A stretch of 31,732 bases of DNA from Bodo saltans. Its lineage: Eukaryota; Euglenozoa; Kinetoplastea; Eubodonida; Bodonidae. Positions within the stretch are counted from its first letter, which is position 1. Each line of letters opens with the position of its first letter. Shown piece after piece: positions 1 through 7,800 of this stretch. The notes beneath the pieces were generated by a model. That model saw only the letters and a list, made by a program, of their open reading frames with translations. It had not been told where the DNA came from and made no database searches. Position numbers and translations under genes: made by a program. The stretch spans positions 1 through 31,732 of the forward strand of contig CYKH01001785.1 in NCBI GenBank assembly GCA_001460835.1. The letters are read 5' to 3'.

Positions 1-456
1 CAAGGAAAGGACCGCGTGAACCAACTTGATAAGATTATCGAAGTCATTGGAACCCCTACTGAAGACGACATCAATTCTGTCGGAAGCCAAGCTGCTCAGA
101 AGTATCTGAAAAAGAAGTCTGCTCGTGCTCCAACGGATTGGAGCGCAAAATATCCAAATGCATCCCCTGAGTCCATTGACCTGCTCAAGAAAATGCTTCA
201 CTTCCATCCGGACAAGAACCCAGGTCCTTCCGAGCGGCGTTATCTGATGTCGTTTAATTTTCATCCTTTGGCAATGATGGATCCTCATTCACCACCTCTA
301 AATCCAAGTCTGAACCCACAAGCAACACCTCCAGCAATGCCATCGCTTCCCACCAAGAGCACAGGAACAACGGTTCAAGTCGAGGGCTCTGATGGACGCA
401 GTGGTGGCAACATGCTTGAGAAGGCTGAAATGGATGAGGGAAAGTTTGAGGAATAG
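1..456 (+). CDS. MAP-kinase-like protein, 3' end only
   Basis: This is the C-terminal end of a protein kinase whose 5' part lies outside the window. The frame is open from base 1 and begins GKDRVNQLDKIIEVIGTPTE, the stretch in ERK-type MAP kinases before helix G. It continues to SIDLLKKMLHFHPDK, equivalent to the start of subdomain XI. MAP kinases normally continue with an Arg, an 'EALxHP' helix and a C-terminal extension folding back on the N lobe. Here, from Asn-Pro-Gly-Pro at base 217, the sequence is a Pro-rich stretch only loosely like that (HPLAMMDP may match 'HPxLxxxHDP'), then a short polar tail and a TAG stop. Most of that stretch is a 132-bp block also present in the FHA kinase gene downstream. 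The kinase class is well supported. Whether this chimeric-looking end makes a working MAP kinase is uncertain. Catalytic residues lie upstream and cannot be seen. Confidence 0.8.
   Translation, partial: QGKDRVNQLDKIIEVIGTPTEDDINSVGSQAAQKYLKKKSARAPTDWSAKYPNASPESIDLLKKMLHFHPDKNPGPSERRYLMSFNFHPLAMMDPHSPPLNPSLNPQATPPAMPSLPTKSTGTTVQVEGSDGRSGGNMLEKAEMDEGKFEE
216..347 (+). repeat. 132-bp dispersed direct repeat, copy 1
   Basis: This block is identical to 2037-2168 except at bases 270 (G against C) and 313 (A against T), a constant offset of 1821. Both copies lie in frame in kinase genes and encode the same 43-44 residues, starting at Asn-Pro-Gly-Pro. Both differences change an amino acid (Leu/Phe and Asn/Tyr). 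Sequence on either side is unrelated between the two genes. Confidence 0.95.
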
Positions 457-580
457 AAGTGTTCATCCCGCGTCTTGTTCCCCTCTTTAATATTCAAACT
501 TTCTTCTGAGCGAATTCTACAGGAACAGCACCAAATTTAGCATTGATTAGCACTGCTTTTGACCTCGACTTGTCACTGGT

Positions 581-601
581 TTGTCTTTGTGTTTTTTTTA
601 G
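581..601 (+). promoter_or_regulatory. trans-splice acceptor for the 604 gene
   Basis: A T-rich tract ends in TTTTTTTAG, with the AG at 600-601, two bases before an ATG at 604. This is the expected layout of a kinetoplastid spliced-leader acceptor, and it decides the start of the next gene. Confidence 0.75.
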
Positions 602-603
602 CC

Positions 604-1455
604 ATGCGCAGAGCTTTCACCTTGCTTCAAAAGAAGCAAACCCAAGCTGGTTACCTTGCTGCCGCGGGCAAGACAGGCAGCGAAGAAAAATGGGCTCACG
701 CGAGCATGGAGTACATTTACGAAAAAGTTCATGTCACTGATTCGAAGAAACGGAAACACGATATTGACGCTGAAAACCAGATGTCATTCGCTTACGACCG
801 CTTTGACCACGTTTCCACCACTAACTTCGAGCAACGCATGGAAAGGCTTGTTGCCCGTCTCACCGAAGCGCTTGAGGCCATCCCATCTGATGAACTCCGC
901 GACGAAGCAATATTTTTGAACTCGCAGCAACCACCCCTCAACCTTCGTCGTCCATCACTCACTCCACCAATCTTTGGATACGAACCTGGATTCGGCTTTG
1001 ACGTGCCACAGCTGAAGGCCCAGCCACTGGAGTACCCCAGCATCGTGCGTCCAACCGACAGACTGGAGCAAGAAACGGCAGCGTCCCCTGGATCTTCATT
1101 TCCATTTGTTGAAAGTGACGACATTTCGAAGCTAACGGAATCTGCTGCAGCACAGCTGGAACGCGAGCATGGTGAAATTCGAAGTGCTGCTCCAGTTACT
1201 GGAGTTGAGGGAGAGGTCTGGGAAGCCTACACAGCACTTAACAAAAAAGCTCTGTCAAGGCAGAGGCTCATTTTTGACTTGTCACTTGACCCAGAATTTC
1301 GCGAGCGGTATGACGGTGATGAAGAGTTCAGGCGTGAAACTCTTCAATCTCGAGGAATGGTAGCAATGGACTTTGAAAGGGCCGACCCTCATCAGCTGAA
1401 GGTTGAAAGGCACTACTCACAGGATCCACATTACCAACCAATTCGAGAATACTGA
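604..1455 (+). CDS. hypothetical protein, probably mitochondrial
   Basis: I do not recognise this 283-residue protein. The frame is open further upstream, but only through the T-rich splice tract, so ATG 604 just after the AG at 600-601 is the natural start. The N-terminus MRRAFTLLQKKQTQAGYLAA is basic and lacks acidic residues for about the first 25 positions, as in mitochondrial presequences. The rest is charged and mainly helical, with a Pro-rich stretch near residues 115-160 and an acidic, Arg-rich C-terminal third. I see no membrane segment, low-complexity run or catalytic motif. A structural subunit of a mitochondrial complex or the mitoribosome fits the composition, but that is inference. 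It ends in a TGA stop, 87 bases before the next start. Confidence 0.75.
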   Translation: MRRAFTLLQKKQTQAGYLAAAGKTGSEEKWAHASMEYIYEKVHVTDSKKRKHDIDAENQMSFAYDRFDHVSTTNFEQRMERLVARLTEALEAIPSDELRDEAIFLNSQQPPLNLRRPSLTPPIFGYEPGFGFDVPQLKAQPLEYPSIVRPTDRLEQETAASPGSSFPFVESDDISKLTESAAAQLEREHGEIRSAAPVTGVEGEVWEAYTALNKKALSRQRLIFDLSLDPEFRERYDGDEEFRRETLQSRGMVAMDFERADPHQLKVERHYSQDPHYQPIREY

Positions 1456-1490
1456 CACTACAACACACAAACCTAGCAAAAAAATTCCAA

Positions 1491-1542
1491 CTGTTGTTTT
1501 GATATTTTTGCTCACATGGAATCTTGACACTTTGCTTTGAAG
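1491..1542 (+). promoter_or_regulatory. trans-splice acceptor for the FHA kinase gene
   Basis: A T-rich tract at 1491-1512 is followed by the first downstream AG at 1541-1542, directly abutting ATG 1543. An ATG at 1516 lies before this AG and would be spliced off. Confidence 0.55.
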
Positions 1543-3681
1543 ATGGAGAGGAGAGAAACGTTGTTAATCACACAGTCATCGCCCAGCACTGTGTCTCAAG
1601 CGAACTATTTGCGACTGATGCAGCAATCAGGATGGGGCATTTTAATGTCGTCCGAAGGCATGCCGTTTGATTTGGAAGGCAAAACTGTTCTAGGGCGAAT
1701 TCCACCAGCAAACATCACCATTTCGGATTCAAGAGTGAGTGCAAAGCACTTCGAGATTTACTTTGACCAAGAAACGCAGCGGTGTTCACCACAGCAAGCT
1801 CTCAATGGTGGTGGTTCTCCGTCGCTGGCACCTTTCTACGGCACAACGTACTGGGTCCGTGATCTCAGCACCAATGGAACTTTTGTAAACCACCGGAAAA
1901 TTGGACGAGGTCGAGCATGTCGAATTGAAACAGGTGATGAAATTAGCATCGTGCAGCTACCACCACCGTCCCAAGCCAATGAGGAAACCACAACTTCGAT
2001 CGCAAAACGTGCCCGTGACGGTGAGGAAATCCATTCGAACCCAGGTCCTTCCGAGCGGCGTTATCTGATGTCGTTTAATTTTCATCCTTTCGCAATGATG
2101 GATCCTCATTCACCACCTCTAAATCCAAGTCTGTACCCACAAGCAACACCTCCAGCAATGCCATCGCTGGCAGAAGACTCTCAAGCTACCCATGTGTCTG
2201 CTCAGCCCTTATCGGCAGGTTGGGCAAAGCAGAAAGAAGACGAAGATGATGAGAGCCCTCACACTTGGCAGTGGGGTCGCTTGATTGGGCGAGGTGCCCA
2301 GTCACAGGTCTACCAGGCAATAGACACATCAACCGGAGAAATGATGGCTGTTAAAGTTTTGAAAGATTTGATGGCAGAGTTGAGGAAAAGCGATGGAAGT
2401 TTGCCTATGGAAACATCACCCCATTGCAGCATCCACAATGATGCGGACCCGCTCAAAACGGACGAGGATTGGGACCATCACAACCCAGCGTCGTCGCCCG
2501 AGAAGTGCCAACGAGATGAGCGTGTGAGCCACCCTCCAGGTACCTTTTTGGTTGACAAAAGTTCGAGCATTATTTACCGGCGGGGCAGTTGTGGCGATGT
2601 GTTGACTCGTCGATCAGAAACATGGGATATGACCCCTGAACAGCGGGGTGAGCTGCGTTTGTTGCGCAAATTGTCTCACCGGCGCATCGTTCAGTATCGT
2701 GGAATTGCTGTCCAAGATGAAATGATGTGCATCTTGCTAGAATACGTTGCAGGTGGTAGCCTCCAGTCACTCGTCAATACTTTTGGTTGGTTTGGAGAAA
2801 ACGTTGTGAAAATCTACACGATGCAAATTCTTCAAGGCCTTGAATACCTTCACCATCAACATGTTGTTCATGGGGATATCAAGCCTGCAAACATCTTAGT
2901 ATCTGACAAAGGTCAAATCAAACTCACGGATTTCGGAACTGGAAAGATTCTCAAGAGAAAGGACGTGATGCAGCTGCGCCGAAATGTGGCCGCAGCAACA
3001 GGTGCTTCGAGCGGGTCACTTATTCCTATTCCGGAGTCGCTCGATGAGAATCCGCTGTTTCGTTCGCCTTCAATGATGTCAGCGGCAGGAGGTCAGGAAG
3101 AAGTTGGACGTGAGCTTGTTGGAACACCTCATTGGATGAGTCCTGAATTCTGCAAATCTGGAGACGCCACTTTTGCAAGCGACATTTGGGCCCTCGGTTG
3201 TGTGGTTCTGGAAATGGCCACAGGCGAGCTTCCGTGGTCTGAGCACCCAGAATGGAGCAATCCCGTAACTGCAATTTTTAATATCGCAAGCGCAACGTTT
3301 GGGCCAAGTCTAGAGAAATTGCGGCAAGTAGAAGTTTCAGAAGAACTTCTCGACTTCTTGAATCAAACGTTTCTTTTAGATCCTCATCGCCGTCCAACAG
3401 CTTCTCAGCTACTAATGCATCCCTTTATCACGCAAAAGAAAAAGCTTCCAGCAAGACCTTCAGCGAACGAAGTTGATCAACCGGCAATACCTGCATTTGG
3501 CCACCACAGTGACGCAATGCCACCCCCATCAGCCATTACCAATACAGCAGCCCGGCAAACTGAACAACCAAAGTTCCAAGATCACATTGGATTTCTGTGC
3601 AGGGCACGAGAAATCGAAAACGATAGCTCACTGTCGCAGCAACCGCCGTCAGGGCTCACTGCGTTTATGCGTGATCTTTAG
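1543..3681 (+). CDS. FHA-domain protein kinase, Ste11/MAP3K-like
   Basis: This is a 712-residue Ser/Thr kinase with an N-terminal phosphothreonine-reading FHA domain. The FHA domain spans about residues 25-145: G51-R52, S66-x-x-H69 and N111-G112 are the usual binding residues. A linker with the 132-bp shared block follows (about 166-209). The kinase domain starts near 243, with glycine loop GRGAQSQV, Lys271 in AVKV, an acidic insert of about 80 residues before helix C, catalytic loop HGDIKPAN (Asp445, Lys447, Asn450), DFG at 463-465, a roughly 60-residue activation-loop insert, and GTPHWMSPE (Glu535). GTPxWMxPE and the overall pattern point to the Ste11/MAP3K group. All catalytic residues are present, so it is probably active; HGD for HRD is a modest variation. 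ATG 1543 was chosen because the upstream open codon, at 1537, is TTG. The C-terminal tail of about 90 residues is disordered. Confidence 0.9.
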   Translation: MERRETLLITQSSPSTVSQANYLRLMQQSGWGILMSSEGMPFDLEGKTVLGRIPPANITISDSRVSAKHFEIYFDQETQRCSPQQALNGGGSPSLAPFYGTTYWVRDLSTNGTFVNHRKIGRGRACRIETGDEISIVQLPPPSQANEETTTSIAKRARDGEEIHSNPGPSERRYLMSFNFHPFAMMDPHSPPLNPSLYPQATPPAMPSLAEDSQATHVSAQPLSAGWAKQKEDEDDESPHTWQWGRLIGRGAQSQVYQAIDTSTGEMMAVKVLKDLMAELRKSDGSLPMETSPHCSIHNDADPLKTDEDWDHHNPASSPEKCQRDERVSHPPGTFLVDKSSSIIYRRGSCGDVLTRRSETWDMTPEQRGELRLLRKLSHRRIVQYRGIAVQDEMMCILLEYVAGGSLQSLVNTFGWFGENVVKIYTMQILQGLEYLHHQHVVHGDIKPANILVSDKGQIKLTDFGTGKILKRKDVMQLRRNVAAATGASSGSLIPIPESLDENPLFRSPSMMSAAGGQEEVGRELVGTPHWMSPEFCKSGDATFASDIWALGCVVLEMATGELPWSEHPEWSNPVTAIFNIASATFGPSLEKLRQVEVSEELLDFLNQTFLLDPHRRPTASQLLMHPFITQKKKLPARPSANEVDQPAIPAFGHHSDAMPPPSAITNTAARQTEQPKFQDHIGFLCRAREIENDSSLSQQPPSGLTAFMRDL
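2037..2168 (+). repeat. 132-bp dispersed direct repeat, copy 2
   Basis: This is the second copy of the block at 216-347, here in the linker between the FHA and kinase domains. Residues just before it read EEIHS and the block opens with NPGP, so the junction partly resembles a 2A ribosome-skipping site (consensus D-[VI]-E-x-N-P-G-P). The match at the Asp and Glu positions is imperfect. Confidence 0.95.
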
Positions 3682-3847
3682 TTTCAACCATTCTGTGCCA
3701 ACAACGTGCAACAAAAAGAGAGTCAAAACAAAAAGGAGAGTCTTTTGATAGAGGCGTTGTGTTGCACTTTGTTGCGAATTTCTTTCGGGAAACAAGATCG
3801 GGTTTGAACCGAAAACATGACGACAACCTTCGCAAACAAAAAATATA

Positions 3848-3867
3848 CTTTTACTTCCCCAAAAAAG
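3848..3867 (+). promoter_or_regulatory. trans-splice acceptor for the RS-rich gene
   Basis: A CT-rich tract at 3848-3860 is followed by AGs at 3866-3867 and 3871-3872. Either gives a leader of about 25 bases with no upstream ATG before ATG 3895. Confidence 0.55.
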
Positions 3868-3894
3868 TTTAGAAGCTAGAATCAAGATTAATAC

Positions 3895-4578
3895 ATGCGA
3901 AGTCGCTCACGATCAGAAGGTCGTGGAGCGCGACGAGGCGATAACTACAAGCGAGGACGTTCACAGACACCCCCAGAGCGACGCTACGACGAAAACAGAT
4001 CAGGCGGCCGAGATAGGTGGGCCGACGAGCGAGGATACAGGGACAGAGATGAGCGCCCTGAATACCGCCGTCGTGACGATTCTCGCGACAGGAATCGCCG
4101 CGGTGATTCTCGCGAGCGTAGGCGCGATGAGAGGAACTACGATCGCCGTGATGATGTGAGGCGCACAACAACATCTGGCGAAACACAGAGGATTGTTTCT
4201 AACATCAACAACAACGCACCATCGCTTCCACAAATCGCAGTTGCTCAGCCACCCCCTCCCCCACCACCCCCTCCACCTCAACAGCAACAGCAACAACAAC
4301 AACAACAGCAAATGGTGCCATCTGCTCCCGCACCTGCGCCCTCTTACTCCCAGCAGCCTGAGCTTCTTGATTGGCACAATGCAACTCAGGTGTACGACGC
4401 ATTGTGCAAGACTGATGAGTGGCTTCCACCAGGGTGGGAGTGCGTAGTGTATAAAGGTGTGCCAGTGTACCTGGACCACCTTTCTAGAGAGGCATTTGAG
4501 GACAAGCCATGGGAGGTTTGGGCACGCAAGAGCAGCAAGGCAGCAGCTTCTGCCGGGCCAGTCGGCGTTGCGTTTTGA
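3895..4578 (+). CDS. RS/RD-rich protein with WW-like domain
   Basis: This 227-residue protein is probably involved in RNA processing. Residues 1-95 are almost entirely Arg, Ser, Asp, Glu and Gly, with RS, RD and RR dipeptides as in SR-type splicing proteins. The middle holds a run of ten prolines followed by eleven glutamines. Near residues 178-205 the protein reads LPPGWE, then VYLDH, then PWEVW. These are the first Trp, the Tyr-x-x-His strand and the last Trp/Pro region of a WW domain, though the spacing at the end is not perfect. A WW fold next to a poly-Pro run suggests self-association or binding to other Pro-rich spliceosomal partners. No RRM is visible. RNA processing is inferred from composition. 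The start is the first ATG after the acceptor. Confidence 0.75.
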   Translation: MRSRSRSEGRGARRGDNYKRGRSQTPPERRYDENRSGGRDRWADERGYRDRDERPEYRRRDDSRDRNRRGDSRERRRDERNYDRRDDVRRTTTSGETQRIVSNINNNAPSLPQIAVAQPPPPPPPPPPQQQQQQQQQQQMVPSAPAPAPSYSQQPELLDWHNATQVYDALCKTDEWLPPGWECVVYKGVPVYLDHLSREAFEDKPWEVWARKSSKAAASAGPVGVAF

Positions 4579-4898
4579 TCTTTGACTCCGGTGGAGAGAG
4601 AGAGAGTAGCAGCGTGCACAACGTCATGCGAACGAAGGGAATGAGAGCAAGAACAGAAAAGAGAAACCACGTCAAGAATGACTGACAAGAAACGAAATAA
4701 CCCTCGAAGGTAAACGCGAAGTTAAAAAACACACTTCATACGTTATGACTGACAAAAGCTGCGTTGATATTTTCATAAATGATCTTGCCTCGTTGTTGCT
4801 CTTTGGTTGTAAGTGAAAAACCCTTCGGCCAACATCAAGCACTGCCGACCTTCAAAATTATCGAACCACCACTGTAACAAAACGTAAGAACCCAACAG
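4579..4898 (+). other. intergenic region before the TPR-CHAT gene
   Basis: This holds the 3' UTR of the RS-rich gene and the leader of the next gene. A (GA)n run at 4594-4606 starts 15 bases after the stop. An 11-base word ATGACTGACAA occurs twice, near 4678 and 4745. A T-rich tract and AG at 4784-4813 form the next splice acceptor. No ORF or RNA gene is visible. Confidence 0.6.
4784..4813 (+). promoter_or_regulatory. trans-splice acceptor for the TPR-CHAT gene
   Basis: A T-rich tract ends near 4809 and the first AG is at 4812-4813. This gives an 85-base leader without any ATG before 4899. Confidence 0.6.
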
Positions 4899-7800
4899 AT
4901 GAGTCGCATCCTGAAATGGCTCCCGAATCTAGGAAGCAGTTCAGATAGCGAAAAAAAGCTCCCGAAAATGACACCCAGCATCGACTCGATGCATCATCCC
5001 AATATTTCTCAATGCAAGCGTCTTCTTGCATGGTATCGCCAGGGATCAAATTCAGGCGATCAGCAGCTCGTCGGAAGCAGCCAACAATTGTTGAAACAAA
5101 GTGGAACCACGACGTCTGTTGCGTCATCGTCAGTGACGAGCGGCAACTTTCTGATTGGATCGTTGAATGGCGGCCTTGTTGACGCAGGGCGACCAACAAG
5201 TGGCCTGTGGAAGTCGAGTGCTTTGATACAAGGGTTGCTGGGGCTTACTGATGCAGTATTTTTGCACGAAGTTCAGAAGCTCATGGCGTCTTCACGGAAC
5301 ACGAAGTCGTCGCAGTACGTTGGCCGCTCACCCACATGTCGAGGAGGTAACAGTTCTTCTTCACCAGAAGATAGTCTGAATTTACGTTGGAGCTCACCTG
5401 ATGTCCTCGAATGCTTCTCAGAGCTGACGGCTTGCTGTATTGAACTACACGCCTCTCCTTCAGGAAGCGGCGGCACCGCTACAGGCGGTGAAACTCTTGA
5501 TGCCATCAAACTGTTTACCCTTATCCATTTTCCAGCAGCAGCAGCAGCTGCTCAATCGAACAGCTCAAAGGGGGCAGTGTTCAGCCCTATCGATTGGAAT
5601 GCTGTTGTTGTTGGATTTGATGAGTGGATGAGAAGAATGCGAGGTGCTGCAGGAGATGGCCATAACGATGAGACAGCAGCAGCAGCAAGCGACCAATGCC
5701 TTGCTGAGTCGATAGCGAGAATTGGTTGCATTCTTTTGGATGAGCTTGCAGAGTCTCAAGCGTGTGGACTGCTCCGATGCCTTGCCACCGCATTTGCGCT
5801 CTTACTGCGAGCTGGTGACGTCTATGGAGTACCAGATGCGAGCTGGGTCGCGTTCGACGACTCAGCTGAATGTGCAGAGCAGCTTTCTTTGCGTTTGTTA
5901 GATCTGTTCCACGAGCAGTACATCGAATCGTTTGTCCGCTGGGCGACCGGCGATGAGATGACCAGTGTTGAGCGACAACACCAAGGTTCAACTTCAACCA
6001 AAGTGATCCGTCGGCTTGTGCGAGAGTTAATCGACGACTCACATGACGTGGTTGTGGCTGAAGGGTCAAATACTGGTGTCGCTGCTGCAGTCGATGACGA
6101 GCTTCTACGAGCCGCGCAAGAGCTTCTCACGAGTTGCAGTGGGGAAGGTCAAACGTCAACAGCAAACGTTGCCGCTGCCTTCATTTTGTGTTGCTCCAAG
6201 CGAATCTTGAGATTCACCAGCGACGCTGAAAAAGCCCTTCAGCTCGTCGCTGATTGCTTGCTATCGACATCATCTGCGAAACATGTGTGCACGAAGCTAT
6301 CCGAGCGGTTGTGGTGTCACCACGCAGCGTGCCTTCGTGAATGCTCTTCCCTGGAAGCGTCCACCGCGCTGACGAGAGAGGCGTACGAAGGCGCAATGAT
6401 CGAACTGCGCACGAGCTGCTCTCGATCATTTTCGTCATTGTTGTCAGCGTTGGAATACGGCAAGGCATACCACGATGCACTCTACGCAGTCGCTCAGCGA
6501 CAATTGTCTGTGCACGGAAATAAGAGCCACCACGCACTGACGGCACGTTGGCGATCTACCGTCACACTATTGTGCGAGTGCCGTGCAACGTGGGAGCGAT
6601 GTGTGGTTCTCTTGATGCCTCAGCAACGATGGCAGCGCAGTGACGGAGGTGAAATGACGTTGTTAGATGTCATCCCAGAACTTGGCCACGTGGAGATGCC
6701 GCACCACTGCCGGTCGTCGCATTGCATTCGACCTCTAATTCTGCACTGGGGTGATTACAGGAGGCTCATGCAACTGCATGTGTGGTTGACAGAAGCTACG
6801 GCCGACGCATTGATTATGCTACAAATGAGTATCCCGCAATCAAATTCATTGAATTTGGCGCGGAAGGAAGGCAGCTTTGCTGACACTCGTCACCACGCAC
6901 AGCCGCCGCAGGGGTCCATTTGGCCCATTGACGAGAAAGAGGGCCAGGAGCTGCGCACATCATCTCGTCATCTCCACCTGGAAACGAACGTGTGGCTCGA
7001 TGGCCTCGTGCATCCCAGATGGGGGCTTAAGAGCTTGCTCGCCATGCCATCGATTGAGTGGGCTGAAATGGAGACTGGTATGCGTCGAGGAGTGCTTCTG
7101 TTTAACTACGCTGGATTTGAAAATGCGATCGAGGAGAGCATTGAAGAGTGGGAAAAGGTTCTTCAGAGTGTGTGGCTCATGAAGGCTTCCACGCCTGAAT
7201 CTCAACGGAATGGCGCTGCCGTTGAATTTGCGGAGGAGAACCTCAGAATCACTCACACAGCATCGAGGTTGCAGGTAAATCTGAGTCAGGGACTTATCGC
7301 GCTCGCCGAACGTGAAGGCGGCATTGAGAAAAACAAGAAATTGCTGACAGATGCTCTAAACTACGCCTATCAAGCGAAGGTACTGACTGCTCCGTTTGCA
7401 CGTACCAGTACTGGTACAACAACTGCGAACCCCAGGCAGAAGAATGTGTCGAGGTCCGACGAGTATCACCGTTCACTTCACCACACTCACTTGCTCGCTG
7501 CTTACCTTGTGTGCTCAGTCCTGAGCATCTTACGGCAGTATCGCAAAGCAGTGGTGATGACGGAGGAGCTAAAGGATTCCATTCAACAATTCTACCGCTT
7601 GCGATGCTGTGTTGGAGGTGGCACGCAGGACGACCAGAAACAAACTGGTCATCTTGGTGACCCAATTGCCGAAGCTCTTTTGGTGGATGCGACAGTTCTG
7701 CATGCATCGTGTTTGTCCAAGTCTACAACGGATTCTGGATCAGCCATTTCCGCGAGAGACTTGGCAGACCAAGCCGAAACATTGCTTGTAACGTTTGTGG

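Noticed and set aside
559-603. Upstream extension of the 604 gene, and likewise the open codons before 1543, 20413 and 22944
   Set aside because: These extensions begin with non-ATG codons and would be removed or left untranslated given the splice acceptors just before the first ATG.
4223-4480. Antisense frames with Leu, Val or Arg runs opposite the poly-Q/poly-P stretch of the RS-rich gene
   Set aside because: They are direct shadows of CAG/CAA and CCN repeats and have no splice signal on the minus strand.
5540-5560. CAG/GCA microrepeats in coding regions as possible CRISPR or satellite arrays
   Set aside because: They are short, in frame and encode Ala or Gln runs; there are no regular spacers.
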